From the NCBI GenBank assembly GCA_904063045.1, contig CAJFCJ010000044.1:1-64000 (forward strand): a stretch of 64,000 bases of DNA. Direction: 5' to 3'. The DNA is from Dimorphilus gyrociliatus (Eukaryota > Annelida > Polychaeta > Dinophilidae). The notes under the pieces are model-generated. The model made no database searches and had not been told where the DNA came from. It worked only from the letters and a program-made list of their open reading frames with translations. Position numbers and translations under genes: made by a program. Positions 52,351-64,000 of the stretch are shown piece after piece (the first letter of the stretch is position 1; every line of letters starts with the position of its first letter).

Positions 52351-53660
52351 CCCAGGTTTAAAAATTTAGCAGAGAGGGGGACGAAACCACGGTAGGTCGA
52401 GTAGGTAGGAAATAATAAAAAATTTCAGAAAAAAATTTTTTGAAAATTTTTTGAAAAAATCTTTTCTCTTGGAAATTGTTTTAAATGTCGATTTTGGTGT
52501 ATTTTTTCTTTGACTGCTTCCCAAATTCCATTGGGACTCTTGAAATGTGAGAATTCTGTTTCTCTTTTTTGATTTAATCAAAAAAAACCTTTGCAAACCT
52601 AACCCTAACCCCAAGACCTAACCCTTATCTTAGATTCAGTTATATTTCATGGTGCGGTAATGAATAGGGCTCTGGACCGCCCCATGCAAATAGGATTGGC
52701 CATATATGTACAGAGGAAGGAACATAGAATTGAATCTAGGTCTTCTTCTGTTACATTTTATGAAAAGTGACTTACCTGATTGTTTTACCTGCGATTTTTG
52801 AAAGGTTACCCTCTAATTACTATAGAACGTAGGGTCGAGATACTGGTGATAGAGTCTAAGGCTGCCAGTCAGCCATCCTCACCTACCACCGTTAACTTCA
52901 AAGCTCCATAGCTCTGCAACAGCTGGGCCGATTTCGTTCAAATTTTGCACAGTTGCTCAGTTCAATTAGATCTAGCACTGTGTAAAATTTCATAACGATC
53001 GGAGCAAGTTGAAATTTCAACTTTCATCAGTGGTCGACTTGCTTTACTGACCACCAAGTAGATGATTTGTAGCGAAAAAAGTGTGGGATTGACCCAGTAC
53101 CTATCCTAAGGTATAGTAAGCCTCTCAGAGATCAGTCTGGTGGCAATCTAACCAGCCACTTTTCCCCTCTCACTTGATAAAGGAGGAATACCTCCAAAAT
53201 ATTGTGAGGATTTTTTAATTGGTGAATTGTTTCAGTTGCTAAATACAGGTTCTCTTCACCCTTGTGGAGAATTTGTAAGTGGTTTTGTTGGAGATACAGT
53301 TACAGCTTAGGCTGGGGAATTGCTACTCAAGATAGCAACTCCTCAATAGCTACACCAACCGTTAGCCAAAGCTTGGTTATAAGTGTGTGTGCACTTTTGG
53401 GATTACCAGTGTGTACTGATTGTGCTAATCCCTAACCCCAAGACCTAACCCTAACCCTGTTAAATGTAAATTAAATAGATTGAATATTAATAGTGTAGCA
53501 TTTACTGACACAATTCTATTAATGAAGATTATTAGATGACCAATCAGACTATACCGTTGACCTTTAATCAGATGGTAACTTTAAGTCTACAAACTCTATT
53601 TGATACATTTTACATATTGATATTTCCAGTCAAACGAATGATAATTTAAACTGCAAAGGT
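52351..53660. repeat. Repeat-rich, relatively GC-rich block
   Basis: The phrase AACCCCAAGACCTAACCCT occurs at about 52608-52626 and 53433-53451, bracketing roughly 850 bp. Inside, 52900-53040 (CAACAGCTGGGCCGATTTCG) looks like a dispersed DNA-transposon or satellite sequence, and 53240-53430 is the reverse of 15700-15900. No coding frame. Confidence 0.5.
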
Positions 53661-53732
53661 CAGAAAGATGATATAAAATCTTTACCTATCTGTCTATTGA
53701 TCTCTTGTTCTCCTCACTCAATAATCTATCAA

Positions 53733-55963
53733 ATGAAAATTTATCAAATTTTCTCATATTTTCACTTGTTTACAGAATGCTTTTTTCAATCTTTGTTCTT
53801 TAGTCTGATAGAAGAACATTCTGAATATAAAGAAGGTTATCTTCTTTATAAGAATATTGATAAGGAACCATTAACATTAAATATACAGTATCAGCATAAA
53901 CATTGGTTTCGTTCAATATCTTCAAAATTATGTAATGATTATGTAATGAAACCATCTTTTGGGTATTTGCAATTTACAAATGATGCCAGATTGAATTCAA
54001 TGCTAACAATACCAAATCCGGCGTGTTGTACCTGTTGCAAATTGTTTGTATTTGAAAAAATTCAAGTTTTCTAAAAAAATAAACAAACACTGAACAAACA
54101 TTTCAGCATTAAAAAAGTACAAAAGTCTATGACGGAAAGAGTACTCTTAACATGCTACAATAATAATTCAACTTGTAAAATAACAATTTTATAATTTAAA
54201 AAGATTGATTTTAAATGCTTTTTGTTTTTTTATAAAAAAAATGAAGATCTTTTTACTAAAATGATTTCCTCAAATAAATTCCTATTGCTTGTTAATCATG
54301 AAAATGAAATTTATAGAGTTAAATCAATGGTTAATAAAGAAAATTTGTGCGAAAGAAGTAAACTTACTGTAAATTTTTCAATTCCTATCACTAAAAATAA
54401 AATTGCCGATGTGAAAGTGAAGAATAAAACAGATATATTATTAAAGTTAATAGATGAATATAGTAGCAATTCATTAACTTGCAACTACCTTGAATTAAAA
54501 GGTATTAGAAAAGTTTTTTAATTAGGTCATTAAAATATATTTGGTTTTAATTAATAGAGTACGAGATTGTTGTAGAACCAGGAACAACTCTATGTTGTCC
54601 TAATGTACCAAAAATTGTTTCGAAATTTTATGGAATATCTTCTCTATACATATTAACCTACTCACCTTTAATTTATCGTCTCTTTGCTTGCTCATATTTT
54701 GGTTTAAATGGTGGCGACCTCCTCCAATTCACTCAAACTTCTGCTGTATGTACAGATCAAAATTATTTCACAAAAAAAATAATTGTTCTTTTCTTGTTTT
54801 AAAGTTTGAAAAATTAATCCTGCATGGCTGCTACATGAAAAATTTTGAACTTTTTAATTGTTCATTTGATAGATTTCCAAAATATACAAAAATTTATCTG
54901 TTTGAAAATAGTTGTAGTAAAAAAGAAAATCCTGGTTTGTTAAATTTTTTTCTGGTGAATTTTCATTTCAAAATATTTTTCTTTTTTTTGAATAGAAAAA
55001 TTGAGTTTATCTTTCTTGAACTCACAAAATCAAAAACCAACAGCTAATTCTCAGAATTTTACAGGGAAAGTACTTGTTTCCAGAGACTTTGTAACAACAC
55101 TTTTACTACCAGCTAGGCCTATAGAAATTCAGTTAATCTGTAAACATTTTGGGTTTACTCATGGTAAATTGGTTTTTCCCTTGTATGAGACAAAGTCTAT
55201 ACATACTAAAATGTACTGCCAACCAAATTCCACAAGCGTTGAAGATTGTAAATATGTTTATAGGCTGTAAGATATTTTAAGATTTTACAATTAGTAATCT
55301 ACGCCTTTGAAACTGATATTTATTCTAAAGAAATTCTACAACATATCATAATTTAAATATTTTTTGTACAAAAACTGGTAAAAGTAATATTTTTTTAAGA
55401 GAACAAGGCCATTAAAATTTTGTTTTAAACTTATAGGAAAAAGTCATATTTGTAAAGGAAATGTATTTATTTATATTGAAAATATATGTTATTACTTTCT
55501 AAACTATGAAAAAAGCAAAGATATAAAATTTGCTGAAAAAGAATGTTTAAAATTAAATTCAACAGTATCTGACTTTCCAACAATTAAAAAACTTGGTTTC
55601 TTAAATATTCTTCTGCATATGACAAACTTTTATTTAAATAGATCAGAAACTTTAATAAAATTTTTAATATGTAAAAAAGATTTGTTTATAAAAAAGTATC
55701 CAAATTTCAAAAATTAACATTTATTGTTTATTTCAATAGCAACAAGAAGAAAGAGAGTTAGAGAAAAGAATCTTTTAGCAACCAATAACAATTATTGGGT
55801 TGACCTTTTAAACGTAAAAGAGCAGACTAATAATAGATTTTTGAAATTGTTTAAAGATGTAGAATTTTTGGAGAAACATTATCTTCCAGTCTATCAACTT
55901 ACTTCAAAATTTCTTTTAATTTATCAAAAGTTTTATATATTCAATTTTTCTGTCTTAATTTAA
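53733..55963 (+). CDS. Ectodomain exons, SRCR- and lectin-like
   Basis: A TATA-like GATATAAAAT at 53669 precedes an ATG at 53733 (MKIYQIFSYFHLFTECFF, signal-like). Separate open exons follow: 53780-54040; 54222-54502; 54568-54746; 54800-54945; 55020-55265, whose IQLICKHFGFTHGK ... MYCQPNSTSVEDCKY resembles a scavenger-receptor Cys-rich domain; 55437-55714 (ICYYFLNYEKSKDIKFAEKE, C-type-lectin-like start); and 55737-55963 (NNNYWVDLLNV, lectin-like). Acceptors TTTTAATTAATAG, TTTTTTTTGAATAG and TTATTTCAATAG are clear; several donors are not. It may be its own gene or the 5' part of the 56-59 kb receptor. The exon chain is provisional and may include decay. Confidence 0.4.
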
Positions 55964-56059
55964 TGTAAAATATTTTTTTATCTGTTTTAAGAAAACGCTA
56001 CTTAAAAATTGTAGACACTACTCTTGATACTAATAAGATATTCATGTGTCATTCTTTTG

Positions 56060-59011
56060 ATGGTATGTTTATTAGTTCTTCAACAAAAGACAACATATAA
56101 CATTCATAAATATTCAACAGCTCCAATTTCATCTTTAAAAAATGATTATCCAAAATCAAAATGCCCAAGCTATACTTTTCAATGCAAGAGTAAGGCATGT
56201 ATTAATTATATGTACGTTTGTGATGGTACGATTGATTGTTCAACTAATGACGATGAGTCAAACTGTCCAAATGATATGGAAACAATTCAATTTTCATGCT
56301 TTTCATCCAAAAAACTAATTCCATATACTTTTATTTGCAATGGTTATCAAGATTGTAAAGATGGATCTGATGAGTTTTTCTGTATGTATTTTTCTACTAA
56401 ATTAATATATAAATCTGTTATTATTCTTTTATTTAGGTCACACTACTATCGAACTAAAACCAAACATGTAATGTACAATAAACAATTGACAATATTAGTA
56501 AAATATTTAAATTCTAAAAATAGTCGCCAATGTAAAAATAAACAATATACAATTTTGAAAAACTTATGTGATAACAAACGAAATTGCTTTGATGGAAGTG
56601 ATGAACTGTGTAATGATAAAGCAGCTGTTGATGACTTTTATAAACATAGTTTATACTTTCTAAAAATAGACAATGACCTATAAATAAATAATATTTTAAA
56701 AATATTAGACTGCAATACTGAAGAACAATATTTGTGCGGTAGAAAGTGTTTACCAATTGCAACGGAATGCAATTTTATAGTTGATTGCAGTTTTGGAAAT
56801 GATGAAAAGGATTGCAACGCAAAGGATTATGCAAAGAAATATAAGAATAAAAATAGATGTCTTTTAATCGAGAGTGGAGGCTTCCTTATTAGAAAACCGG
56901 GCTATCCTGTAGACGATGAAGAAATGTGTAGAGGAAGAAAATGCGGACCACGCTCTTATGAGTGTTATCATGAAAAGTTTTGTATCCAGGTAGAAAATGT
57001 CTGCGATGGAATAAATCATTGTCTGTATGGAGATGATGAAGTAGATTGCGGTATTATAAACAAAAAAATAAGAAACAATCCATTTCTCATTGGCCTATAA
57101 CTGTATAAATTGATTCTAGAAAATTTTACTTCTACTGGACATTTCAAATGTAGATATGAAATATACTATTTAAAAATTAGAAGAATATGTGATGGAATTG
57201 TAGACTGTGTTCATGGTTCTGATGAACTCTTTTGTTCTGTAGAAGAACAAAATATCATAGATCTTGAAAATATTCCAGAATCAAAAAATTGTGATATTTC
57301 AATATTATGGAATTTAGATTGTATCAATGAGCAAACTGACAATCACTTAAAAATCGATTTCTTATCTAGAACAGGTTTTAAAAGAGTTTCAATTAAAGGA
57401 AGTTACTTTCTTGAAGTTTCATCATTGTTTCTTACTGTTTTACATATTGAGAACAATTATTTGCTTAAAGATTCGGAAGTGAAGGCTTTAAATCTTTTCT
57501 CTCTTAACTTGTATAATAACAGTCTAAAAGATTTAAAATTTTTAAATAATAAAGAATTACCATTATTACATTTTTTAAATTTATCAAAAAATCCAATTGA
57601 ATCAATTGATCTTTTAAATATTATAAAATTTCCAAGATTGACAGTATTGGACGTCTCTAATGTTAAATTAAAAGTACTCACATCAAACACATTTCAAACT
57701 GCAAAAAATTTGAAAGTATTTTACTTGATGAAAAGTTTTATTGAAAGTATTGAAAAATATACATTTTCTAATGTTCAGTATTTGGGATATATCCATTTGA
57801 ATAAGACAACAATTCCTTTGAAAAATGCAACATATTTTTTAAAAGAATTAAAGAAAATATCAGTAATATTTACTGAACAATTTCAAATATGTTGTCTGCT
57901 AGAGAGAATAGCTAAAGGAAATATATTGTGCAGACCAAAACCAACATTTTTTTTAACTTGCCATAATATTATCCCAGCAAATTGGTTAAGATTTTATAAT
58001 TGGATTTTATCTCTTGTGGGTATTTTTGGAAATTGTGCATCATTCATTTTTCTCATGTTAAAAGAGAAAAAATCTCTAAAATGTTTTAGATCTTTATTAA
58101 TATTCAGTGACTTATCAACACTACTCTATACTTTTTCGATTTGTATAGCAGATTTAGTACTTTCAGGAAATCAATATTTACAAACTGAAAAAAAATGGAG
58201 AAATGGGATACTATGTAAAATATTAGGAAGTATGGTATCATTTTCATTAATTTTCTCAATAACAAATATTGTAGTTATAACATTTGAAAGATACGAGGCT
58301 ATTTGCAGGCCTATGAAACAAAGTTTTATTAAACTACATGCAATAATTATATCAATAGCTATTTCTTTCGTTTGCATAGCAATAACATGTATTCCTTTAA
58401 TTTTTCATAAAGTATATTCTGACTATTAAAAATCTGACCTAATTTTTGTTTTTTATTTTTTTAATTTCTAGAACTTCTATTCAAAGTCATCAATCTGTTT
58501 AAATGTCTATATAAGAACCGATTCAACTGGAGGATCAATTTATTCATTTATCGTCTTTGGTGTTTTGATATTCTTACTCAGTATGATTGTATTGATAATT
58601 TATCTTCGAATATTTTTACTAATAAGAGCACGAAATAAGAAAAGTATTGTAAAACAGAATGCAAAAAATGACATAGTTCTATCAAAAAAAGTATATTTTG
58701 TGTCATTATCAAATGTTCTTTGTTGGGCTCCACTTTCTTTTCTTGGTAAATAGAAAAACGGCAACTAAAGACTGACAATTAATTTTTTACTTTTTTCTTT
58801 GTTTATAGCAATATTGTCAATGTTTATTCAAGTTGATTTTAGTAATGATACATATGCAGTTATAATTTCTTTGCTTGTGCCTTTAAATTCAATGATTAAT
58901 CCGTATATTTATTCACTGGACGATTTCAAAAAACTAACTACACTCTCTAAGTGCAGGTTATACACTCTTCTCTCATTCATACACCAAATTAATGACATAG
59001 TTACTCTATAG
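56060..59011 (+). CDS. LDLa-LRR-7TM receptor (GRL101/relaxin-receptor-like)
   Basis: Six LDLa modules (CDGTIDCSTNDDESNC, CNGYQDCKDGSDEFFC, CDNKRNCFDGSDELC, a fourth at 56710-56815, CDGINHCLYGDDEVDC, CDGIVDCVHGSDELFC). Then about six leucine-rich repeats (57380-57830) and a 7TM domain. TM1 is LSLVGIFGNCASFIFLML, and TM3 ends in TFERYEAICRPMK in place of DRY. TM5 and TM6 are on exon 58472-58745, TM7 has NSMINPYIY (NPxxY) on exon 58809-59011. The introns 58412-58471 (phase 0) and 58746-58808 (phase 1) fit well. This is the layout of type C LGR receptors, which signal through G proteins. Upstream exon joins near 56382-56436 and 56690 are unclear, and splicing there may shift frame. The ATG at 56060 gives a short signal peptide. 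Confidence 0.72.
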
Positions 59012-59239
59012 TATTTAAAAAATGTCTTTATATAGAGATATAAAGGTGTTTTTAGGCATATTCCAGTGTAACTCATCTAGAAATACAAACTAAACTCTTG
59101 CTGATAGTTTCCATTTATTCTCTTATAGAAAATTGATTGCAGAAAGAGAGAAAAGACAACTGGATAATAGTTTGTATTATAATATATTAACAAATATGTT
59201 AAATATTTACATAATTCAACTATTTCAATATTTTTTTTT
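59012..59239. other. 3' flank of receptor gene
   Basis: No coding signal; short AT-rich spacer. Confidence 0.4.
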
Positions 59240-59735
59240 CAACAGAAAAAGAGCAATATTTTTCAAAAGCGTTCAATAGAATTTTACAAGTAAAATGTCT
59301 TGAAAAATATGCCTTTACTAAAAATAGCTATAAAAAATTTGCATATTTTTTTTGTATTAAAGAAATATGTTATGATTTAAAAACTTTTCATTCAAATTTC
59401 ATCAGCATTGATTGCAAAAATATTGAAGAAATCATTTTCGTTCAGGTGATTTTCATGAAACACAAAATGAAAATATTGATATTATTTTAAATTATATAGA
59501 GAAATATCAAACATGGTTATACACTTTTACCTGAAACTTATAATATACTTGATAAGGAAAAAGAGATGGCTGATATTTTCTCTTTTGGATCTTTTATTCG
59601 AAGAATCTTGCAAAATGATCAAAGAGTTTGAATGTGTAAAACACAAATTATCAACATTTTATAATATTACAAATATATTAGTTATGAATCTAAGACTTAA
59701 AACAGTATTTATTCAATGTTTAATATAAAGCCTTC
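59240..59735 (+). other. Unassigned coding-like fragment
   Basis: After an acceptor (TTTTTCAACAG at 59245) a frame reads QYFSKAFNRILQVKCLEKY ... ISIDCKNIEEIIFVQ. It continues after a frame change as DFHETQNENIDIILNYI, and near 59530-59635 another frame gives LLPETYNILDKEKEMADIFS followed by FGSFIRRIL, which faintly recalls the DxxSFG segment of kinase-like domains. It is too broken to name. Confidence 0.25.
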
Positions 59736-60964
59736 ATTCAAAAGACAATATTTAAGCAAGTAATTGTATCAAAGTTCATTGTCAGTAAACATAGTTTATA
59801 GTAGTTTGCTTTGCCAAACTAGCATTTAGTTAGTTAGGGTAGAAGGTTTCTACCTAAATGATACTGTTGCTATATGATGTTTTCAGATTGTTGATGGAAA
59901 ATTGAATAGTTTATTCACCATTTAGCTAGTGTCTAACATCCGATCATCCTTTGTACAGTCCTCACTTATCACCTTTAGCATATTATCTGTTTATTGAACT
60001 AGCAGACACACCTAGTGGAAATTTGCTAGAGATATTTTATTCACTTCAATCAAGAGTATAGAAAACATCTTGCAGAGTATAAATAAAAGCGGATTTAACA
60101 TTCATAAAGTACATCATAAGCAAAGATGATGAAACTAACTTTAAAAGAAAGGTGGTAAGTTCGAAAAACTAATGATCAACTGAGAGCCAAAGCAACTTTA
60201 AGCTTATAGACCAACAGAGTAAATTCTTCCGTCTATTTCAGCATAAATAGCAATTTTTTCTTTTAAATCATTCCTAAATACATTCGGGGGTTTAATTTCC
60301 TAACTCTTTCAGTAACATTTATCGCTTCAGTAGATTTAAATGATGGAAAAATTCCACCAGTTCTTTATTTCTTAATTTGATCATGGACTTATGATAATCA
60401 AGTAGACTAACATGAATATCGATTATCATAAATCTAAATTGGCAGAAAGATAAGGATTCGATTATGTTTAATATGATATAAATTTGTACCTTATTCTTGT
60501 GTTACTGACTTCGTTGATAAATGATCCTATTAGTCAACTCAATTTCATTCTCAAAACAAGATCAAATATTGAAATAAGGTTTGTATATTTGTAATTTTAT
60601 GAAAATTTTATAATCTACATTCAAAAACAATTAGTTTTTTTGTAATTTTCATTCGAAAATATTGAATCAAACAAAAAAGCAAAAGGTTGCATAGACAGGG
60701 GATCAGATATTTATAGCTGAAATTATTCTCTCACCACAAAAACAAGAATTCAAGAGATGAATTCCAGTACAAATAGTCTGCGAATCGTCAACTCAATATT
60801 CACGTCTCAACACCCAAACTATCACACATTTATATTTTTTGGCGCACTATTTTTTATCCTTTTTTAAGATATTAAACATTCAATTAAAACATTTATTGAT
60901 ATTTTTATTACATAAGTACCATTTAGAACAGAATTAATACTAAAGACTAGTATCTGTGGACGAA
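59736..60964. other. No gene seen
   Basis: AT-rich with no frame or repeat that I could support. Confidence 0.5.
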
Positions 60965-61080
60965 ATTGAGTTTCTATTTCGAAAAGTACTCTGGCAAATC
61001 GGTAAATGATTGGAAAGGATGAACACAGTTATGCAAACCGGAAATTCCTACAATTACAATGCAACACAGTACAAGTATTG
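60965..61080 (+). repeat. Dispersed repeat D, partial
   Basis: GTAAATGATTGGAAAGGATG and TCCTACAATTACAATGCAAC, as in the 8930 and 47270 copies. Confidence 0.6.
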
Positions 61081-61324
61081 GGTAGTTGACAGTCCATGAT
61101 GTTTCTTCGATGACTGATACTTTTATATTGAATTGAATTGTTTGAAAGGAATAATTATTTCTAGTATAGATAATTTGATTTCTTTCAAGCTACATCTTGG
61201 ATATAAAGATGGCAAGGAAACGTTAAGGTTAGCATAAAACTACTTTGAACATTTTCCAACATTTTCCAATTACATTCATGTAATTTTTTTCTTGAAAAGA
61301 TTCCATATTTTACTGTTGAAAGAG

Positions 61325-61770
61325 ATTCTAAATATCCATTTTGAAAATCTGACACTTTTCATACAATCGGCTGATTTCTAAATCTGTTCTCTTCTTTCTA
61401 CAAATACAAACAATATCACTTTGAAGAAAATCATCTGGTATAAATGTTGTATTAAGTTCAAAATCAATTTCGTTTGGTTCTTTAGGCCTTGATTTTTGCC
61501 TATTGATATTAGCTAATCTCCTCAGATTTTCCAGTTTTGGTAGGTTATTTTCACTTTCATTTAAATTAATTAATAGATCTTCAGCAATTGCTCTTCCAGA
61601 TGACTTGATGTCTGCATTACAGATTGCTCTCAATTCTTTTCTAGCAGAAATATTCACAATAGGGCTTTTCCTTTTGTTATGATTGTGTTCATGTTTACTC
61701 TTTATGAAAATATTTCCTTTTTGTTGAATAATAACTGGACATTGAATATTCTTATTTCTAACAGAACATG
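61325..61770 (-). pseudogene. FLYWCH/MULE transposase fragment
   Basis: Starts inside the FLYWCH domain (CSVRNKNIQCPVIIQQKGNI, then HEHNHNKRK with the terminal His pair). It continues with ELRAICNADIKSSGRAIAED and NEIDFELNTTFIPDDFLQSD, then ends at a stop before the catalytic core. It is highly similar to the intact gene at 63066. Confidence 0.65.
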
Positions 61771-62197
61771 GAAAGAAGAAAATGAAAAATTAATCATTCT
61801 TACAAATAACTGCTTTTTTGGCTAAAATTCATCAAAGAAAAGATTAATAATGAAAAATAATGCAAAATAATTATTAGAAATTTTAATACCAACAATAAGA
61901 TAAAATTGTAAAGTTATATTTATCACAAGTTATTTCTATGAATTAATTTGACTTCAAATTTCATTTTTGCCTTAAAGTATAATATATTTTCTTTATACAA
62001 TTCATCACATTTATATTAATATTTTTGAATAAGAAATATTGAAATAATGTGCAAAACATCTTTTTAATTGTTATTATTTTTTTCTGCCAATAATTTTGGT
62101 TCAAATTTGATTAAAATCGGTCAAGTAGTTGCTGAGATATGCATTATAAGAAACATTATATATAAACTCGGTTAAAAGTCTATATAAACAATAATAG

Positions 62198-62404
62198 GGA
62201 CCGGTCGAAAACGGCCATAAATGAAATATTTGAAAGTTAGATTTCAGCCTGGGAAATGGTTAGGAGGAATAAGATAACTGTTGATATGTTCTTAGGAGGG
62301 TCCCATCTAAGGGTTAGGGGTATTCAAAAAGGTTAGGCAAAAACAAGGGCTGGGTTAGGGTTAGGGTAAAACCATACATTTATGGCTGTTTTCTACCACA
62401 TCCA
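62198..62404. repeat. MITE-like inverted-repeat element
   Basis: The left arm (TCGAAAACGGCCATAAATG at about 62205) is inverted at the right (CATTTATGGCTGTTTTCTA at about 62379). The interior carries GGTTAGG repeats shared with 15632-15695. It is about 205 bp with no coding capacity. Confidence 0.55.
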
Positions 62405-62454
62405 CAATAATATTCAATATCCAAAAAAACTAAATTTGTTAATATTAAAGTTAG

Positions 62455-62560
62455 AGCTCTGAAATTTTGTACAGATACTAATATTGATACACCGATTACA
62501 AATCTTTTTACAGAATTCAATTATCTTTTATAGTTTGGGAGCTACATTGCGTTAAAGTTT
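62455..62560. repeat. Satellite S fragment
   Basis: CAAATCTTTTTACAGAATTC then AATTATCTTTTATAG, as in the 33-kb and 35-kb arrays. Confidence 0.55.
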
Positions 62561-63065
62561 ATAATACAAGACTTTTAAAAAAAAAAAAATTGTCTGTTGC
62601 TTTTTAATTATTTTATTCAATTACTTTACTTTAAATCCCATTAATTTCTGCCAAAAGACATAAGTTACTTTTGAACAGTACATTGTCAGAGGGATTGGGA
62701 GAAAACGGCCTTGGGAGAAAATGACCTACTTTTGGGAGATAAATATATTAACCTGTGATTATTACAAACATTACATATCTTCTACATTTACCAGTTTTCT
62801 CTGATATTACATAATATGAGCAGCCATGACACAGGAAGTTATTAGTATTTCCTGTTTATTTAATTAAGGAGGATAATAGAAAAATTGAAAGATTATCTTT
62901 GTGTCATTTTATTGAAGGTAATGTTTCTTTATGTGAATCATTAATAATTGGTATTAAAGGTCATTAAAGTTTTTCTTTCTTTATCAAAATTTCAAAAATA
63001 TTTCTTTCCATAACTTTTACTTCAACTTTCTAATCTTTAATACTTATTATTAGAAGATAACCAAC

Positions 63066-64000
63066 ATGCCATTGATTTGTTCAAACTGTGAAGGAAGATT
63101 TTTTGGAAGACAAAAAAGATTAAAATGTACAAATTGTAAAAATTTTCTCCATCAGAAATGTTTAAAAGGTAAACTTTCATTCATTCATGTTACATTTTCA
63201 AGTGAATATTTTTTTTCCTATTTTTAGGTGCTGATAATATATGTAAAGCTTGTAAAACTTCTGAACAAAAAACATCAATTGTTGAGAAATGTCAATGTTG
63301 CAATAAAATACTTTTGGGTAATCATTTGACTTTTTTTTATCTTTTTGTGATAATTATTTTTCAGATATCAAAGAGGGAAAATGTACAAATTGTGCAATCA
63401 TCTCTCAGAGAAAATGCTTTGTTCAGCTAAAGAGAATTCCTCAAATTTCCAAAAATACAATTTTTGACAGAGCAGCATCTGACATTGAAAGAGAAAATAT
63501 CAGTGAAATCATTGACATTGATATTGAAAGTGAAGAAATAGACACTGATAATAACAATGCAAATTCTAGTCATATTGAAGACTGCAGAAGTCATGCAAAT
63601 AATATTGAAGAGGATTCTTTTGAAATAAATGACAGCATCATTCCAACAGAATCAGAGAAGACATTTGAACTTATTATTGGAGGCAGTCAAAAAGGAAATG
63701 ATATTTTACTTCATGATGGCTTTGCTTTCAATAAAAAGGTGAAGAGTGTTAGTATAATAGTGTGGAGATGTTCAGTTAGAAATAAGAAAGTTCAGTGTCC
63801 AGTAATAATTAAACAGAAAGGAAATATTTTCATTTCTGATGAAAAGCCTCATGTTCATGAAAAAAGAAAAAGTTTAGTCTCAAATATTAAAGCTAAGAAA
63901 AGTTTGAGAGATATCTGTGAAACTGATAACAAGTCATCAGGGAGAGTTATTGCAGAGATTGTTCTGCTAAAACATGTTGAAGAAGCAAATAGTTTGCCAA
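63066..64000 (+). CDS. Zinc-finger/FLYWCH MULE-type transposase, 5' part
   Basis: ATG at 63066. Exons 63066-63168, 63228-63317 and 63365 onward; introns of 59 and 47 bp with clean ends. The first zinc module is CSNC, CTNC, HQKC, CKAC (Cys4-His-Cys3, PHD/RING-like spacing). The second, CQCC ... CTNC ... RKC, is partial. A Glu/Asp/Asn-rich linker follows (63460-63660), then a FLYWCH domain (GSQKGNDILLHDGFAFNKK, VWRCSVRNKKVQCPVIIK, HVHEKRK). The conserved SLRDICETDNKSSGRVIAEI helix segment begins the MULE region, cut by the window end. There are no stops, so this is the best-preserved family member here. FLYWCH binds DNA; the zinc modules may bind chromatin or the ends. A domesticated host gene is an alternative to an active transposase. 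Confidence 0.7.

Noticed and set aside
52598-53458. Interstitial telomere
   Set aside because: Only two to three CCCTAA-like units at each spot, embedded in a dispersed repeat.
1-64000. CRISPR arrays, bacterial operons, tRNA or rRNA genes
   Set aside because: No regularly spaced identical repeats with unique spacers, no bacterial gene layout, and no cloverleaf or rRNA sequence recognised by eye. A tRNA scan was not possible.

Overview
The window is strongly AT-rich animal nuclear DNA. Genes are split by very short introns (about 45-70 bp, GT...AG). Many predicted proteins carry animal extracellular domains: LDLa, leucine-rich repeats joined to a rhodopsin-type 7TM, discoidin/fucolectin folds, PAN/apple, SRCR-like and C-type-lectin-like. 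Small introns, high AT and many LDLa-7TM receptors would suit a small-bodied invertebrate such as a rotifer or another spiralian, but the sequence alone does not fix the taxon. Much of the window is transposon-derived, and there is one assembly gap (19595-20348).

Layout. 0-7.6 kb: a Tc1/mariner fragment, a PAN-domain secreted protein fragment, two decayed minus-strand LDLa-7TM receptors, a TIR-bounded MULE deletion derivative, and a fucolectin-like pseudogene lying against its right end. 7.9-16 kb: decayed MULE/FLYWCH transposase copies and dispersed repeats. 16.1-16.4 kb: a compact two-exon gene for a small secreted cysteine peptide. 16.8-26.6 kb: two env-bearing Ty3/gypsy-type elements in opposite orientation, meeting at the gap. 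In the plus-strand element an aspartic-protease domain lies after the integrase, just before env. 26.6-41.9 kb: a cluster of lineage-specific genes of unknown function (called family X here) in three size classes, interleaved with LTRs of the plus-strand element and a roughly 183-bp satellite. One member is fused in frame to a retroelement Gag behind an LTR and primer-binding site. 42-43.7 kb: an intact single-exon discoidin/fucolectin-like secreted protein and a small hypothetical gene. 44.3-48.6 kb: two MULE pieces facing opposite ways, a Tc1 fragment and a truncated LTR. 49.1-50.5 kb: an LRR exon and a ZYG11-like LRR gene cut off by a dispersed repeat. 50.7-53.5 kb: a solo LTR, hairpin repeats and low-complexity DNA. 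53.7-59 kb: exons for SRCR-like and C-type-lectin-like ectodomains followed by an LDLa-LRR-7TM receptor; these may be one gene. 60.9-64 kb: repeats, a MULE fragment, and the intact 5' part of a MULE-type transposase with N-terminal zinc fingers and a FLYWCH domain, running off the window.

The likeliest new biology is (i) the INT-protease-acidic linker-Env order of the Ty3-like element, (ii) the LTR-Gag-host chimeric gene and its family, (iii) the zinc-finger/FLYWCH MULE family with repeat-structured ends, and (iv) the small secreted peptide precursor. All calls come from reading translations by eye. No database search was possible.
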